64,000 bases of DNA, taken from Rutidosis leptorrhynchoides (lineage: Eukaryota; Streptophyta; Magnoliopsida; Asterales; Asteraceae). The notes beneath the pieces are model-generated. The model searched no databases. It was not told the origin of the DNA and saw only the letters and a list, made by a program, of their open reading frames with translations. The DNA is taken from positions 345,593,501 to 345,657,500 of the forward strand of contig NC_092338.1 of NCBI RefSeq assembly GCF_046630445.1, in the 5' to 3' direction. Shown piece by piece: positions 45,606-57,141 of this stretch. A program made the position numbers and the translations under genes. Within the stretch, counting starts at the first letter, position 1. Each line of letters opens with the position of its first letter.

Positions 45606-45695
<90 letters not shown>
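45604..45695. repeat. (ATT)n microsatellite, about 30 units
   Basis: Follows the second SINE-like head. The equivalent tract in the 3' LTR is 53216-53313. It produces long poly-Asn and poly-Ile frames with no coding meaning. Confidence 0.95.
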
Positions 45696-45698
<3 letters not shown>

Positions 45699-47083
45699 TC
45701 AATATTAGTATTAGAATTATCATTTTTATTAAAAATTATCATTTTTAATATTTTTATCAGTATTATTACAAATTTTATCATTTCTAATATTATATTATTG
45801 CCACTATTTTAGTATCATTGAAATTATTATTTTATCAAACAAATGATATTTATATAGATATATATGTTTACATATAACGTAATTGTATTGATATTTTTAT
45901 AATAAATATTAAGCATTTATTTAAAATATATAAAGTAAATATAGCTAATTAGGTTATTAAGGAAACATATAGCTTATCAATATAATTGATATAACTAATA
46001 AAGTTATAAATATATAAACTTGTTCGATTACGATTATATGTGTTAATATATATAGTATTGATATAGGTTCATGAATCCAAGGCCAACCCTGCATTGATCA
46101 ATACAGTCATATGTATTTTTACTACAAAATACAATATGTGAGTTCATTTGATTCCCTTTTACTCTTTACATTTTTGGGACTGAGAATACATGCGCTGTTT
46201 TTACAACTGCTTTATTAAATGCTTTTGAAATATATTTTGAACTGCGAATACATGAAATGCTTTTATAAATGTTTGACGAGATAGACACAAGCAAAACATT
46301 CCTCGAATGAATTATTATGCAAACGGAAGTTCTGTGGATTATTATTGAATTATGTGGACATGATAATTGCCACCAATTGATGAATATATTTTTCCCTGAT
46401 TATTATTGCTTGGTAACCTAAGAATTAGAATCGGGTATGGCCCTAATTCACGCGAATCCTAAAGGTAGCTACCGGGTTTAACACCCCCACCTAGAATGTT
46501 CACTAGACGGAAGAGCTAGTGGGCGTGGTGTTTAGTACTTCGAAGTTTATATGATTATTATACAGACGAGATGTTCTGTTTTGGGGATATTATTTATGCG
46601 CATTATATGTTAAGGTCGGTTACCAAGCCAAGCTATGAAAGCAATGAAAAGTGAATGTTATGTATCGAGAGAATGATTTTATACACAGGTTATGTGTATG
46701 TTATTTTTGTGCACGAGATATGTGTACGATTACTAAGATTTATGAAAGATGATTTTGTACACGAAAAAGGTGTACTGTATTTAAAAGATATCGCATGTAC
46801 ATTACAGGTGGGTATAGGATTCGGGCCCATTTGTACCATGCAGGATTTAAATCTTGTGGTCTATCAAAATGATGAATTTTATTGTTTTATGATAAACTTT
46901 TGAACTCACCAACCTTTTAGTTGACACTTTAAAGCATGTTTATTCTCAGGTATGAAAGAAATCTTCCGCTGTGCATTTGCTCATATTACATGGAATCGTT
47001 CATGGCATATAGAGGTCAGAACCTCGCAATGGGACCAACTGTTGAAGACTTCATCTAGATGGATTAGGACGGGGCATTTCAGT

Positions 47084-47101
47084 TGGTATCAGAGCGGTGG
47101 T
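47084..47101 (+). promoter_or_regulatory. Primer-binding site (initiator tRNA-Met type)
   Basis: TGGTATCAGAGC begins two bases after the 5' LTR. This is the site used by Tekay and many other plant LTR elements. Confidence 0.92.
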
Positions 47102-47519
47102 CTTAGCGAACCAGGTCTTGCATTAGTGTGTCTAACTGATAGTTGTTAGGATGCATTAGCGAGTCTGGACTTCGACCGTGTCTGCATGTCAAAAGTTTTG
47201 CTTATCATTTTTGTCGGAAATCATCTGCTTATCATCCTTAGGAAATTACCTGCTCATTATTCTTAGTCTAGACACGTTTTACTGCATTGACTGCATAAAT
47301 AGTGTATAGACAAAATTTATATCTTAACGTATCTGACAATTCATATCTTAGCGTATCTGTTACTGTAGACCTTGCCTGATATCTCTCGTAAATTTCTCCG
47401 TAATTCAAGGGATCCTGGTACTATATATATCTATGCATGTTATGCGTTGAGAATACATCCAACTATCAATTGCTGTCACTAACTCTTCATATCAAAAATC
47501 TTTTCTGTGACCGCGTAAG

Positions 47520-48020
47520 ATGGCCTCTACAAATCGACCAAGTTCCTCTGACTCTGAAGACAGCGTGACGGGGACGCAACAACCAATCAACTACCGTGAT
47601 TACTGGAGAAAATGGGGGTGGGTTCGCGACATACTCACCCTATGGAAAAGGGAAGAAGGTACTCCATATCATGAACCGAATCTACCACCTAACCTTGGAG
47701 TACTCGACCCGCTCACCGGTGAACCTGTTCGCAACACTGTTTATACCCTCTTTGCGAGAATTTTTCGTCTTGAGACTACCATTAATGGAACTAGAGGAGA
47801 TATCCAACCTCCACCTCACACTAATAACCAGCCAGGGTTAGTAGAAGAAGTCAACGAACTTCGTGCCCGAGTAGTAGCTTTGGAGAATATGATGCAAAAC
47901 TTACCAGCTTCAGCAGCATCACCGGCACCAACAGTACCACTAGCATCAGCACCAATACCACCAACAACGCAAGCCTCAACACCAAACATCTCAACATCTC
48001 ATTCTGTACCTCGAGAATAA
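47520..48020 (+). CDS. 166-codon ORF of the non-autonomous Tekay-related element
   Basis: The frame starts about 420 bases after the primer site. It has a serine-rich start (MASTNRPSSSDSEDSVTGTQ), an aromatic and charged segment (NYRDYWRKWGWVRDILTLWK), a predicted coiled coil (LVEEVNELRARVVALENMMQ, about residues 110-129), and a proline/alanine/threonine-rich tail. No zinc knuckle, protease or pol motif is present. By position it would be the N-terminal part of gag. It may be a shortened gag that packages or dimerises RNA, but that is inference and I do not recognise the family. Confidence 0.55.
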   Translation: MASTNRPSSSDSEDSVTGTQQPINYRDYWRKWGWVRDILTLWKREEGTPYHEPNLPPNLGVLDPLTGEPVRNTVYTLFARIFRLETTINGTRGDIQPPPHTNNQPGLVEEVNELRARVVALENMMQNLPASAASPAPTVPLASAPIPPTTQASTPNISTSHSVPRE

Positions 48021-50327
48021 TCGTCATTCTACATATCGTTCTATCTACTTTATCTTCATCGATTATCTTCGTTCGACATGGCGATTATGTAATTTCTAAA
48101 GTTTTAGAGATTATGTAATCTAGTACTAACGGTAAATCAAATGAGTTTAATATCTTATTGACTCATTAAATCCATGATTACATCTGAAGGAAATATATAT
48201 GCAGATATATTTTCATAAAGATTGTAATTAAAAATTCTTTTGTACAAACTGTTAATGGTGAAAATATTTTAACGGGTAGGTAATACCCTAGGAATATTTA
48301 GATTTCACATTAAAAAGTTACACTGTACATTCTTCAAATCTGATTCAACGATCATTTACTATCCTGTTTACATCCACAGATATACGAATCCGTTCACCAC
48401 AGAATAACCATTTTTATTCAATTTTATATCTGGATTTTGACATCTCAGAATTCAACAAGTGGCATAATGAAGAAAACGTTTGACAAAATAAAAATTTGAT
48501 AGAAACAAACAAATTAACTACGAAAAAAATTTGTTAGGAATCCACGCTAACTGTTCCAGCTAACTGTTCCTAGCTAACTGATTACATTTTATTTATCGCA
48601 GTTTGTTTATCGCAATTTAATTATCGCAATTTATATTCTCGCAATTTTATTTATCGTCATTTATTTTCTGTTATTTATTTTACGCACTTTAAATATCGGG
48701 ACACGTATACAAGGTTTTGACATATCATATCGACGCATCTATATATATTATTTGGAATCACCATAGACACTCTATATGCAGTAATGATCGAGTTCTCTAT
48801 ACAGGGTTGAGGTTAATTCTACAATAATATATATAGTTTGAGTTGTGATCGAGCCCGAGACATGTACACGGGTCACGATAAGTATTAATTAATTCGAATA
48901 TTATATATTAAACTATATATGAATGATTGGACTGTTAACTGCGAACTATCGACTGTGGACGAATAATATTGGACGATTAAAATGATTAAAATACTGATTA
49001 TAACATATGAAACTAAATAATTCTTCAAGTTTGCCACTTGATTTCATCTTAAACCTCATTTGAATCTTGACGATTCCAATCCATGTTCAAATCTTTCATG
49101 ATTCTTGAAAACACCTCGATCGAGAGGATAAACCAGCCGCACTTCATCTACGGAAGAAAAGATTGATGCATATAGTTATGTACCTGAAAAACCCTCGGAA
49201 ACTGGGTAAATGTTTAACACGTAGCTGTGCTAATTCCTTTCGTGTTATTATTACCCAAAATAATTTGGTAATCCCTTTCAAAGTAGCAAATTTTGTCACA
49301 GCTCCAGCAATTCAACTCCGACTTTTCATCCGAAACAACCTTATTATAACCTTGATATATATGCGTACTCTTTATTGTTACTGGGGAACCTTTTATATTC
49401 TACCATATTACCATAAGCGTTTAATCATCTAAAAACACAATTATCCTGAAATCACCTCGGTTTGATAACTGATGACCCAGGTCCGTTAACTTTGAAAATG
49501 CTAATGAAGCAGCATGTTGTAGATGGTCTTAATGGCCAAAAGTTGATGATAAAGAAGGAAGTGTTAGGAACGCTCGATAGAAAATTTGGTACTGAAAATC
49601 GGATTGAGCTAACCGTGAAGGAAACAAAGAACAAATACAAGGACCAAACCCTATATTCAAAGAATCCAGATAATTCTGGATTTGATGAAAACTTTAGAGA
49701 ATATCTTGCTCCGAAGTCATGTTAAAATCTTGCGGAAAAAAAAAAAATTTTCTTCATCAACCTTCGAACTTAGAAATTCCAAAATATCATCATAAATATC
49801 TTCGATATTTCTGAGGATATTTTCATAAATATTCTTGCCCGAAATTATCAACCTCTTCGTGTTTTCTGTATTCCATTATATTGAAAACTTCTGTAAAATC
49901 TAAGTATAAATCATGAATGAATTCTGGAGAAGTGTAGGGAATTGAAGCATGAGTTAGTATAATATAATGGCGCTTGGCCAAAGTGATTATATTACAGTAA
50001 GTCATGCTAAGTTTTTAATGGAAAGTGATGATTCACAGAATATAACGTCATCATGTGCCATGTTACATAACTCTTTCATTCTACTTAACCTCTAAACATA
50101 TCAAGAGATTATATTCTTGATAGTTCTATCTTCAGTAACTTTGATAAATTTGAAAAATCAAATCGTGCTATCACGTTCCTTCCTGCTCAGGACATTATAA
50201 TCATTCGAAATTCTATATTTACGAATTCTGGACCATTATTCGCTTGACTTGAAGTCGGGAAGAGAAAACAAAAGCATAGAGCTTCGAGATATAAGGGAGA
50301 ATATAAAGCCCGATAACAACACATAAA
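48021..50327 (+). other. Non-coding interior of the pol-less element
   Basis: No RT, RNase H, integrase or protease motif appears in any frame over about 2.3 kb. There is an 87-codon frame at 49462-49725 (GLNGQKLMIKKEVLGTLDRK) that I do not recognise. Part of 48700-48960 resembles the middle of the solo LTR near 25515-25770: ATCATATCGACSYATSTATA, then CACTCTATATGCAGTAATG. So LTR-derived sequence has been picked up into the interior. Confidence 0.6.
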
Positions 50328-50501
50328 TTACAAACCGTGTATGTCAATGTTTATCACAACATAAAGACACGGGAGAATTAAAAACACTATAACCCCAAGG
50401 GCGAAGTAGAAGAAAGTAGATTCCTCTGGTGGAAGTTGGAAAAGGAGAATGAATGTTGCGATAGTAAGGATGAGGACAAGGATCAGAACTGGATTAAGCA
50501 T
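50328..50501 (-). CDS. Antisense 57-residue two-helix membrane microprotein ORF
   Basis: On the strand opposite to the retroelement, ATG at 50501 opens a frame starting MLNPVLILVLILTIATFILL. It then has a short polar turn (FQLPPEESTFF), a second hydrophobic run (YFALGVIVFLILPCLYVVIN) and a short end (IDIHGL). Two helices of about 18-20 residues suggest a hairpin membrane protein. A TATA box, CTATAAATGA on the minus strand (50574-50583), stands about 76 bases before this ATG, leaving room for a leader of about 45 bases. The frame is open further upstream to 50600, but that part would lie before the inferred transcription start. The ORF ends about 600 bases before the 3' LTR. Antisense ORFs near the 3' end are known in some plant Ty3 elements. 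Confidence 0.5.
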   Translation of the reverse strand: MLNPVLILVLILTIATFILLFQLPPEESTFFYFALGVIVFLILPCLYVVINIDIHGL

Positions 50502-50573
50502 TTTCACAATCGTTTGAAAGTATGGATCGAGAAAGAAAGAATTGGAGTGGTGAAAATAATGTAACGAAAGAAG

Positions 50574-50583
50574 TTCATTTATA
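50574..50583 (-). promoter_or_regulatory. TATA box for the antisense ORF
   Basis: On the minus strand TCTATAAATG is followed after about 30 bases by CACCACTCC/CTTTCTTTCTCG-type leader sequence and then the ATG at 50501. Spacing fits a plant RNA polymerase II core promoter. This is inferred from sequence only. Confidence 0.4.
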
Positions 50584-50916
50584 GAGAAGATACCAGACAA
50601 AGCAATCTAGACAGATAATCGCATTAAATTAAAGAGGATCCTAATTTTTCATAAATCCCGAAGAATCAAATCCTATAGATTTCCAAGATTTTCTTTTAAA
50701 TCCCTTGAATTCCGAAATTCAACAGAGACTACGTCAAAAGTTAAAACGAACCTCTATTTACTTTATTTCACTCTTCTGTGATAACTTCACTCATACGCTT
50801 CGAATAACTCAATTGCTTTATCAATATTACTCAATATTGATAAAACCCTATTTTGTCAACTCGTATTCGTCATGAAAACATTTTTATTGTTAGCCATGAT
50901 TACCTCACTCAAATTT

Positions 50917-50946
50917 CGGGACGAAATTTCTTTAACGGGTAGGTAC
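50917..50946 (+). promoter_or_regulatory. Polypurine tract region before the 3' LTR
   Basis: TTTCGGGACGAAATTTCTTT followed by AACGGGTAGGTAC abuts the LTR start TGTCACG. It is nearly the same as the tract at 2879-2911 of the Tekay element, which supports the family link. Confidence 0.8.
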
Positions 50947-52806
50947 TGTCACGACCCGGAAAATTCCGACTAATTTTGAACCAAACTCTCGATACGATTT
51001 AATATTTTTGACACAATAAGAAAAGTCTGTTAGGTTGAGTCTCAAAAAGTTTGAACTGTTTCATATGTTCAATTGACCTTCGACTGTTCTCGACGATTCA
51101 CGAACAACTAATTGTAAATAGATACATGTATATTTAAATATATATATATGTATGTAAATATTTCTTGTAAATATATATAATTATATTAAAAATATATAAT
51201 ATATTTATTTTAGTAGTTAAAACTTGCTATTTAAAACTGTTTGCATATAGAATGAGAATACATTAAAAATAACTGATTTCGAGCCTAATTAGTAAACGTC
51301 AGTGACACTCGGTGGACGTTTTGTTAGTTTTAATATAGATGTAATACATGTTCATGAATGATTAAGATAAAAGTTTGACTGTAAATTGATTACGAAAATT
51401 TTAGATTTGTTAAAAATATTTTTACATTTTTAAGTTTAAATATTAGTACTCCGTATAGATAAATTGGAACTAAAAATAAATAATTATCTAATCTTTTTGA
51501 TCAGGTTTCAAACAGTTAATGAGTGAAATAATTAAATATATTTAATCTAAAAATTTGGGATTTTTAGAAGCACTTTTATACTTTAACTGTTTAGCAATGG
51601 ATACGATATATTATCCTTATAAACTATCGGCAAAGATTTATGAATTGAATGATTGCCTTAGCACGTTTAAAATTTTCAATTTAATATTATAATTAGTAAT
51701 TAACTGTAGATTATTTGTCTTCTTTTTCTTTTTCTTCCACTTGCTCCTTATGCATAATTGAGAAAAACAAACTAGTAGCTGTGTTATTTGATCATTGTGT
51801 TTACTCATATGGGTATTATGTCATGCACTAAACTAACACCTTCTTCAAACACATATTTTCTTTGCAATTATGAAAACACGTTTTTTTTATGTAATAAATA
51901 ATTATTATTATATTTAATTTAATATTGTATTATATCTAATCTAATTATATATAAATATATGTTACATATACATAAACAGATGGATAGAAAACCATCATCA
52001 CCAAACGCCAAACTCTCATCACTATAACCATAGTGAGCCGCCGTCAATCTCCACCACCACTAACCACCATCTTCAACCTCCTTGCAACACCATCCTCCAC
52101 CACCTTACACCTTCACGATCACTACCTTATAACCACTGGAACATCACCACAATACCACTTTCGGTTTTATTATTTGTGGTTTCTAACGTGAATGACCCAA
52201 ACAACTTTCCACCGGTCATCTTCTACATCACCACAGCCGGCACACCATCCATCGACACTCACTTCAAACCCTCACCTATAATTTTTTTTTCTTTCTTCTT
52301 TCTTTCTGTCACTTAACCTTCACCATGGGAAACCGTTTGTCGATAATAACTGCTATACCTTTCTTCATATTCAACCCGTCACCTTCTAACATCATTAACC
52401 CGCTACAACTACACTTGAATGATTATTTTTTTCGGTTACTGTGGCAATAAGGGTGGTCGCTAAATAATAGAGAAGGTGTCCACAACATATAGTTTGTCAA
52501 CTTGGGTAATTAAATATATTCATGCTTCAACTTTTTTTTCAAATACGTGGGACATGGATGGAGTTCTTGGCCGACCATTATGGGACACCCAAGTTGACGA
52601 GTAGTTAATTTTTTTTTATGATGATGAAGTAAAACAACGAAGATGTGTTGTTTCTTAATCCTGTTTCGGTTTCAACACATACTTACGCGTGTTATTTATG
52701 TTCCTACGCCTTTTACTGATTAAAGTTAATAATAATTAATGAAGATGACGATGATGAAAAATTAAATGGGTCTAGTTGTGGAAGAAGAAGAAGCTATTTA
52801 ATTCGA

Positions 52807-52807
52807 G

Positions 52808-52878
<71 letters not shown>
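52807..52878. repeat. (TA)n microsatellite
   Basis: About 36 TA units, partner of 45188-45247. Confidence 0.95.
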
Positions 52879-52880
<2 letters not shown>

Positions 52881-53215
52881 AGGGAGATAATATTTCAGAT
52901 AAACATAAATGGATTAATGGTTAAGGGTTGTTTGCGTTATACGGAAGGTCGCAGGTTCAAGCCTTGATTGTGGCATTTTTTTTAGAAAAAAAAAGAGAAG
53001 AATAAGGGAAAACAGGAAATTATGGGTTATATAGATTTAGGTGGCGATTAATTCAAATATCAACGAACAGAGTAGTGGTTTGGGTGAGGGTTGTGTGAAC
53101 GAGAGGTCACGGGTTCGAGTCTTGGCAAGGACAGTTTTATTTTTGGAGCTTATACCCTTAAGGTAGTAATTTATAATTATTAGTATTATTAGTATTATTA
53201 TTAGTAAAAGTATTA

Positions 53216-53218
53216 TTC

Positions 53219-53313
<95 letters not shown>
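53216..53313. repeat. (ATT)n microsatellite
   Basis: About 32 ATT units, partner of 45604-45695. Confidence 0.95.
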
Positions 53314-53317
<4 letters not shown>

Positions 53318-54700
53318 TCAATATTAGTATTAGAATTATCATTTTTATTAAAAATTATCATTTTTAATATTTTTATCAGTATTATTACAAATTTTATCAT
53401 TTCTAATATTATATTATTGCCACTATTTTAGTATCATTGAAATTATTATTTTATCAAACAAATGATATTTATATAGATATATATGTTTACATATAACGTA
53501 ATTGTATTGATATTTTTTTAATAAATATTAAGCATTTATTTAAAATATATAAAGTAAATATAGCAAATTAGGTTATTAAGGAAACATATAGCTTATCAAT
53601 ATAATTGATATAACTAATAAAGTTATAAATATATAAACTTGTTCGATTACGATTATATGTGTTAATATATATAGTATTGATATAGGTTCGTGAATCCAAG
53701 GCCAACCCTGCATTGATCAATACAGTCATATGTATTTTTACTACAAAATACAATATGTGAGTTCATTTGATTCCCTTTTACTCTTTACATTTTTGGGACT
53801 GAGAATACATGCGCTGTTTTTACAACTGCTTTATTAAATGCTTTTGAAATATATTTTGAACTGCGAATACATGAAATGCTTTTATAAATGTTTGACGAGA
53901 TAGACACAAGTAAAACATTCCTCGAATGAATTATTATGCAAACGGAAGTTCTGTGGATTATTATTGAATTATGTGGACATGATAATTGCCACCAATTGAT
54001 GAATATATTTTTCCCTGATTATTATTGCTTGGTAACCTAAGAATTAGAATCGGGTATGGCCCTAATTCACGCGAATCCTAAAGGTAGCTACCGGGTTTAA
54101 CACCCCCACCCAGAATGTTCACTAGACGAAAGAGCTAGTGGGCATGGTGTTTAGTACTTCAAAGTTTATATGATTATTATACAGACGAGATGTTCTGTTT
54201 TGGGGATATTATTTATGCGCATTATATGTTAAGGTCGGTTACCAAGCCAAGCTATGAAAGCAATGAAAAGTGAATGTTATGTATCGAGAGAATGATTTTA
54301 TACACAGGTTATGTGTATGTTATTTTTGTGCACGAGATATGTGTACGATTACTAAGATTTATGAAAGATGATTTTGTACACGAAAAAGGTGTACTGTATT
54401 TAAAAGATATCGCATGTACATTACAGGTGGGTATAGGATTCGGGCCCATTTGTACCATGCAGGATTTAAATCTTGTGGTCTATCAAAATGATGAATTTTA
54501 TTGTTTTATGATAAACTTTTGAACTCACCAACCTTTTGGTTGACACTTTAAAGCATGTTTATTCTCAGGTATGAAAGAAATCTTCCGCTGTGCATTTGCT
54601 CATATTACATGGAGTCGTTCATGGCATATAGAGGTCAGAACCTCGCAATGGGACCAACTGTTGAAGACTTCGTCCAGATGGATTAGGACGGGGCATTTCA

Positions 54701-55513
54701 CCATCCTTGAGGTTATTGATGATGTACTGGATTTCGGAGTGTCGAGATTTGGTGAAGTCAAGGGCTATTATTCCATATGCCCGATTTTTGTCGTTTTTCT
54801 TGCTTAAAAACCAAGGAGTTCCAGCAAGTACAATACCCTTCGTAGCAAAAATACAATATATGAGGGATAATGTTGTTGGGTTGACTTTTAACCACCAAGG
54901 GAATGTGTATAGAATTGAGGATCGGGATAATGAGGAGATTCACATTCATGGGCAAGCAAATGACTATGTGTTAGGATCGGATAATGAGGAAGCACATTCA
55001 ATGAGTACGGGGGAGTGTATTAGGGAAGGTGTAGCAAGAGCGGATGACGTAGGTGACGAGGATTACGACCCAAATGAGGAAGGTACTAGCGGAAGGAGAA
55101 ACCGGTATATTATGATTGAGGAAGAAAGGTTGATTCAGATGGAAGAGAATAGTGCTAGAGTTCTTGAGACCGCCCGGGCTCAACTTTATTTGACCGAGTA
55201 TTATAGGCAACGGGATTATGTTCGGGATAATCGTAGATGCCAATATGACGATGTGATGAATGACCGTATGGTTACTCCTTATTATGAGCCGGTTGATTAT
55301 ATTAACTATGCTTCATCTCTTCCTGAAGAAGCGGAGTATGTTGAACCACCCGCACCATGTATCGACCCACGATTGTTTTTCCAACAACCGGAATCACTTC
55401 CCGACCATATGGAGCGTGCTAGAGAGGAAGGAAGGAAGAGTGTGTTTGACATGTCGGCATTGTCCAAGAGCATCTTCGAAAGTGTATTTGGTCCCGATCA
55501 TAGGACAGGATGA
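54701..55513 (+). pseudogene. Post-pol ORF of the Athila-like element, 3' part
   Basis: This is the continuation of the region interrupted at 43302, starting with the second copy of CCATC. The long frame is acidic and charged: EEIHIHGQANDYVLGSDNEE, DDVGDEDYDPNEEGTSGRRN, then a helical stretch (EEERLIQMEENSARVLETAR) and a tail ending in SKSIFESVFGPDHR. No membrane helix is seen. An AATAAAA polyadenylation-like signal follows at about 55551. The product is unknown. Its position matches the post-pol ORF of Athila elements. Confidence 0.6.
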
Positions 55514-57141
55514 GCCTCACTGATTCAATTCAGGTCCGGTGCTCCGTGTGTAATAAAATCTGTATGTACAATTTTCTTTTCTTTTCTTTTATTTTCTTTT
55601 ATTTATTTTTCTTATTTAGTAGGTAAATGAACTTTGTGGGTATGTTCACTGCAAGCCCTCACGAGACAAAACTCGTCCACCCGAGGGAATCAGGTGGTTT
55701 AAAGCGGATCCCTCCGAAAGTGGGCTAGTTAGATTTTACACTTTTTCTTTTGTTTTTCTTTTTTAAGTTGTAATGGAAGGATAAATGTAATCGAATGGAA
55801 TGCGTGATGATGAATCAAAATGATGTGCGATGGTTACTATTGAATGGTGAACTTGCGAGTATCTCGGTAATGCATTAAATTTCCCCCTTTTTCTTTTCAC
55901 ATAAGTATTGTAATATTCTAAACATGCGTACGAGGGCGTAGCATGCTTCAAGTGTGGGGGAGAAGGGGAAATTTTTAAATTTTTTGGGATACATTACTTG
56001 GTTTGAAGCTTAAAGTGAGTAAAACATTATGGTTATTAAAGTTGAACAAAATTTTTATCATAATTTTATAACAAACCAAGTGTGATTTTTGTGAAAAGGA
56101 GTTGAAAGAATAAATGAAGTGGCATGGTATTAATGGGTATTAAGAAAAAGTTGGTTGTAAACATCTAAATTAAACAAAAAGTTTCAAAGTGGTCAAGTTA
56201 AGAAGTAAAGTCTTCTTAGTTGAGTTATCAAGGTGTTTTCAAAAAGGAAGTAAAGTCTTCCGATTTATGTTTTAAAAGCGCTTTTAGTGTAGCTTTTTAC
56301 CCATGAATTGACGAAATTGAAAGGTACAAAATGTCATTTCCTGTTCATTCACATCTTGTTTCGATACCGGAAACGACTTGTTCTGTGTCGCTATCCAAAA
56401 CTAGGATTAGCTGTGGATGACACTAGCCATACCCGCAGTTCGCTGCAAAACTGCCAGTATAGGGGCTGGATAAATATTCCTACACGAGAGCCATGCTTGG
56501 GGCTAAAACCACAAAACGAGAGCTCGATGGAGCCAAATCCATAAAACAGCCAGTATAGGGGCTGGATAAATATTCCTACACGAGAGCCTGGTTGGGGCGT
56601 ATAATACCGCTAAAAATAGAGCTATATGGGGCTAAATCCACAAAAACTATTTCTCATTATAAGTCACGTGGGACTTAAATTCCACTTCGTCGATTGTCCA
56701 CCCTGCTCCGAGAGTAACCGGAGGAGTTGTTGGGGCATGAGATGAGTGCCGTGATCCTAAAACACTGGAAGAACCAAAAAGGGTGTCTTCGGACACTCTG
56801 GCACACCAACCTTTAAAACAAAATATGGAATTGACGGTATATGGTTCTTTTATCTAGTTCATATGGCGGATGGCTCTCACTTGACTTATGTTTTATTTGA
56901 AGATCACCAAGTTTGAAGTTTTGTTACATTTTTGAAGTATTTGCTCGAGACGAGATGTTCACATGATCGAGAAGTTAAAGTTCATTAAGTGAGAGCCATG
57001 TCGGAAGAATTTATGTTCCACATTGAGTTCAAGATGTTGCGGTTTTATACAATCCTTTGAAGATTTATCAGTTGTTAAAAAGCTTAATTAAAGGTTCGAG
57101 TCGAAGATTTTTTTTGAGATTGTTTGAGGACAAACAATGAT
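55514..57141 (+). other. 3' non-coding part of the Athila-like element
   Basis: No gene. It holds a polypyrimidine stretch (55570-55620), another polypurine tract copy CAAGTGTGGGGGAGAAGGGG (55949-55968), and a tandemly repeated segment at 56452-56588. The last 30 bases lead to the true polypurine tract. Confidence 0.7.
56452..56588. repeat. 40-bp direct repeat, 97 bp apart
   Basis: GCCAGTATAGGGGCTGGATA and the following 20 bases occur at 56452-56491 and 56549-56588. Between and after them are related GAGCTCGATGGAGCC / GAGCTATATGGGGC units, so the array is a diverged tandem pair. Confidence 0.85.

Larger units (their letters stand above)
43303..47081 (+). mobile_element. 5' LTR of the Tekay-related non-autonomous element
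   Basis: It contains, in order, a (TA)n tract (43490-43527), a CCACCACC-rich stretch (about 44380-44660), a (TA)n tract (45188-45247), two SINE-like tRNA heads (45276-45350 and 45420-45510), an (ATT)n tract (45604-45695), and the family's conserved 3' part: TTTTTGGGACTGAGAATACA about 46172, TTTATTCTCAGG about 46939, CTTCCGCTGTGC about 46965, and CATATAGAGGTCAGA about 47007. Confidence 0.92.
43303..54700 (+). mobile_element. Tekay-related non-autonomous LTR element (11.4 kb) inserted in the post-pol ORF
   Basis: LTRs at 43303-47081 (3779 bp) and 50947-54700 (3754 bp) begin TGTCACGACCCGG and end GGGGCATTTCA. The flanks are CCATC at 43298-43302 and 54701-54705, a perfect 5-bp duplication. The primer site TGGTATCAGAGC (initiator tRNA-Met type) lies at 47084-47095. 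The polypurine stretch CGGGACGAAATTTC...AACGGGTAGG lies at 50919-50944. The 3.9 kb interior has a 166-codon ORF and no pol, so this is a large non-autonomous derivative. By-eye LTR divergence is about 0.8% plus microsatellite length, making it the youngest datable insertion here. It looks structurally whole. Confidence 0.93.
50947..54700 (+). mobile_element. 3' LTR of the Tekay-related non-autonomous element
   Basis: Near-identical copy of 43303-47081, including both SINE-like heads (52914-52962 and about 53070-53121). The main differences are tract lengths: the TA run at 43490-43527 is almost absent here, while 52807-52878 (TA) and 53216-53313 (ATT) are longer than their partners. Confidence 0.92.

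Noticed and set aside
45406-45781. Long poly-Ile and poly-Asn frames over the (ATT)n tracts, repeated near 53037-53400
   Set aside because: They are simple translations of a trinucleotide microsatellite and have no coding meaning.
46655-46903. 82-codon frame in the 5' LTR, identical in the 3' LTR (54274-54522)
   Set aside because: Identity is expected from the recent LTR duplication. The frame overlaps the conserved LTR-end module and resembles no protein.
42557-55513. Envelope gene of an endogenous-retrovirus-like element
   Set aside because: The post-pol reading region shows no signal peptide, membrane helix or glycoprotein features, so only its position is env-like.
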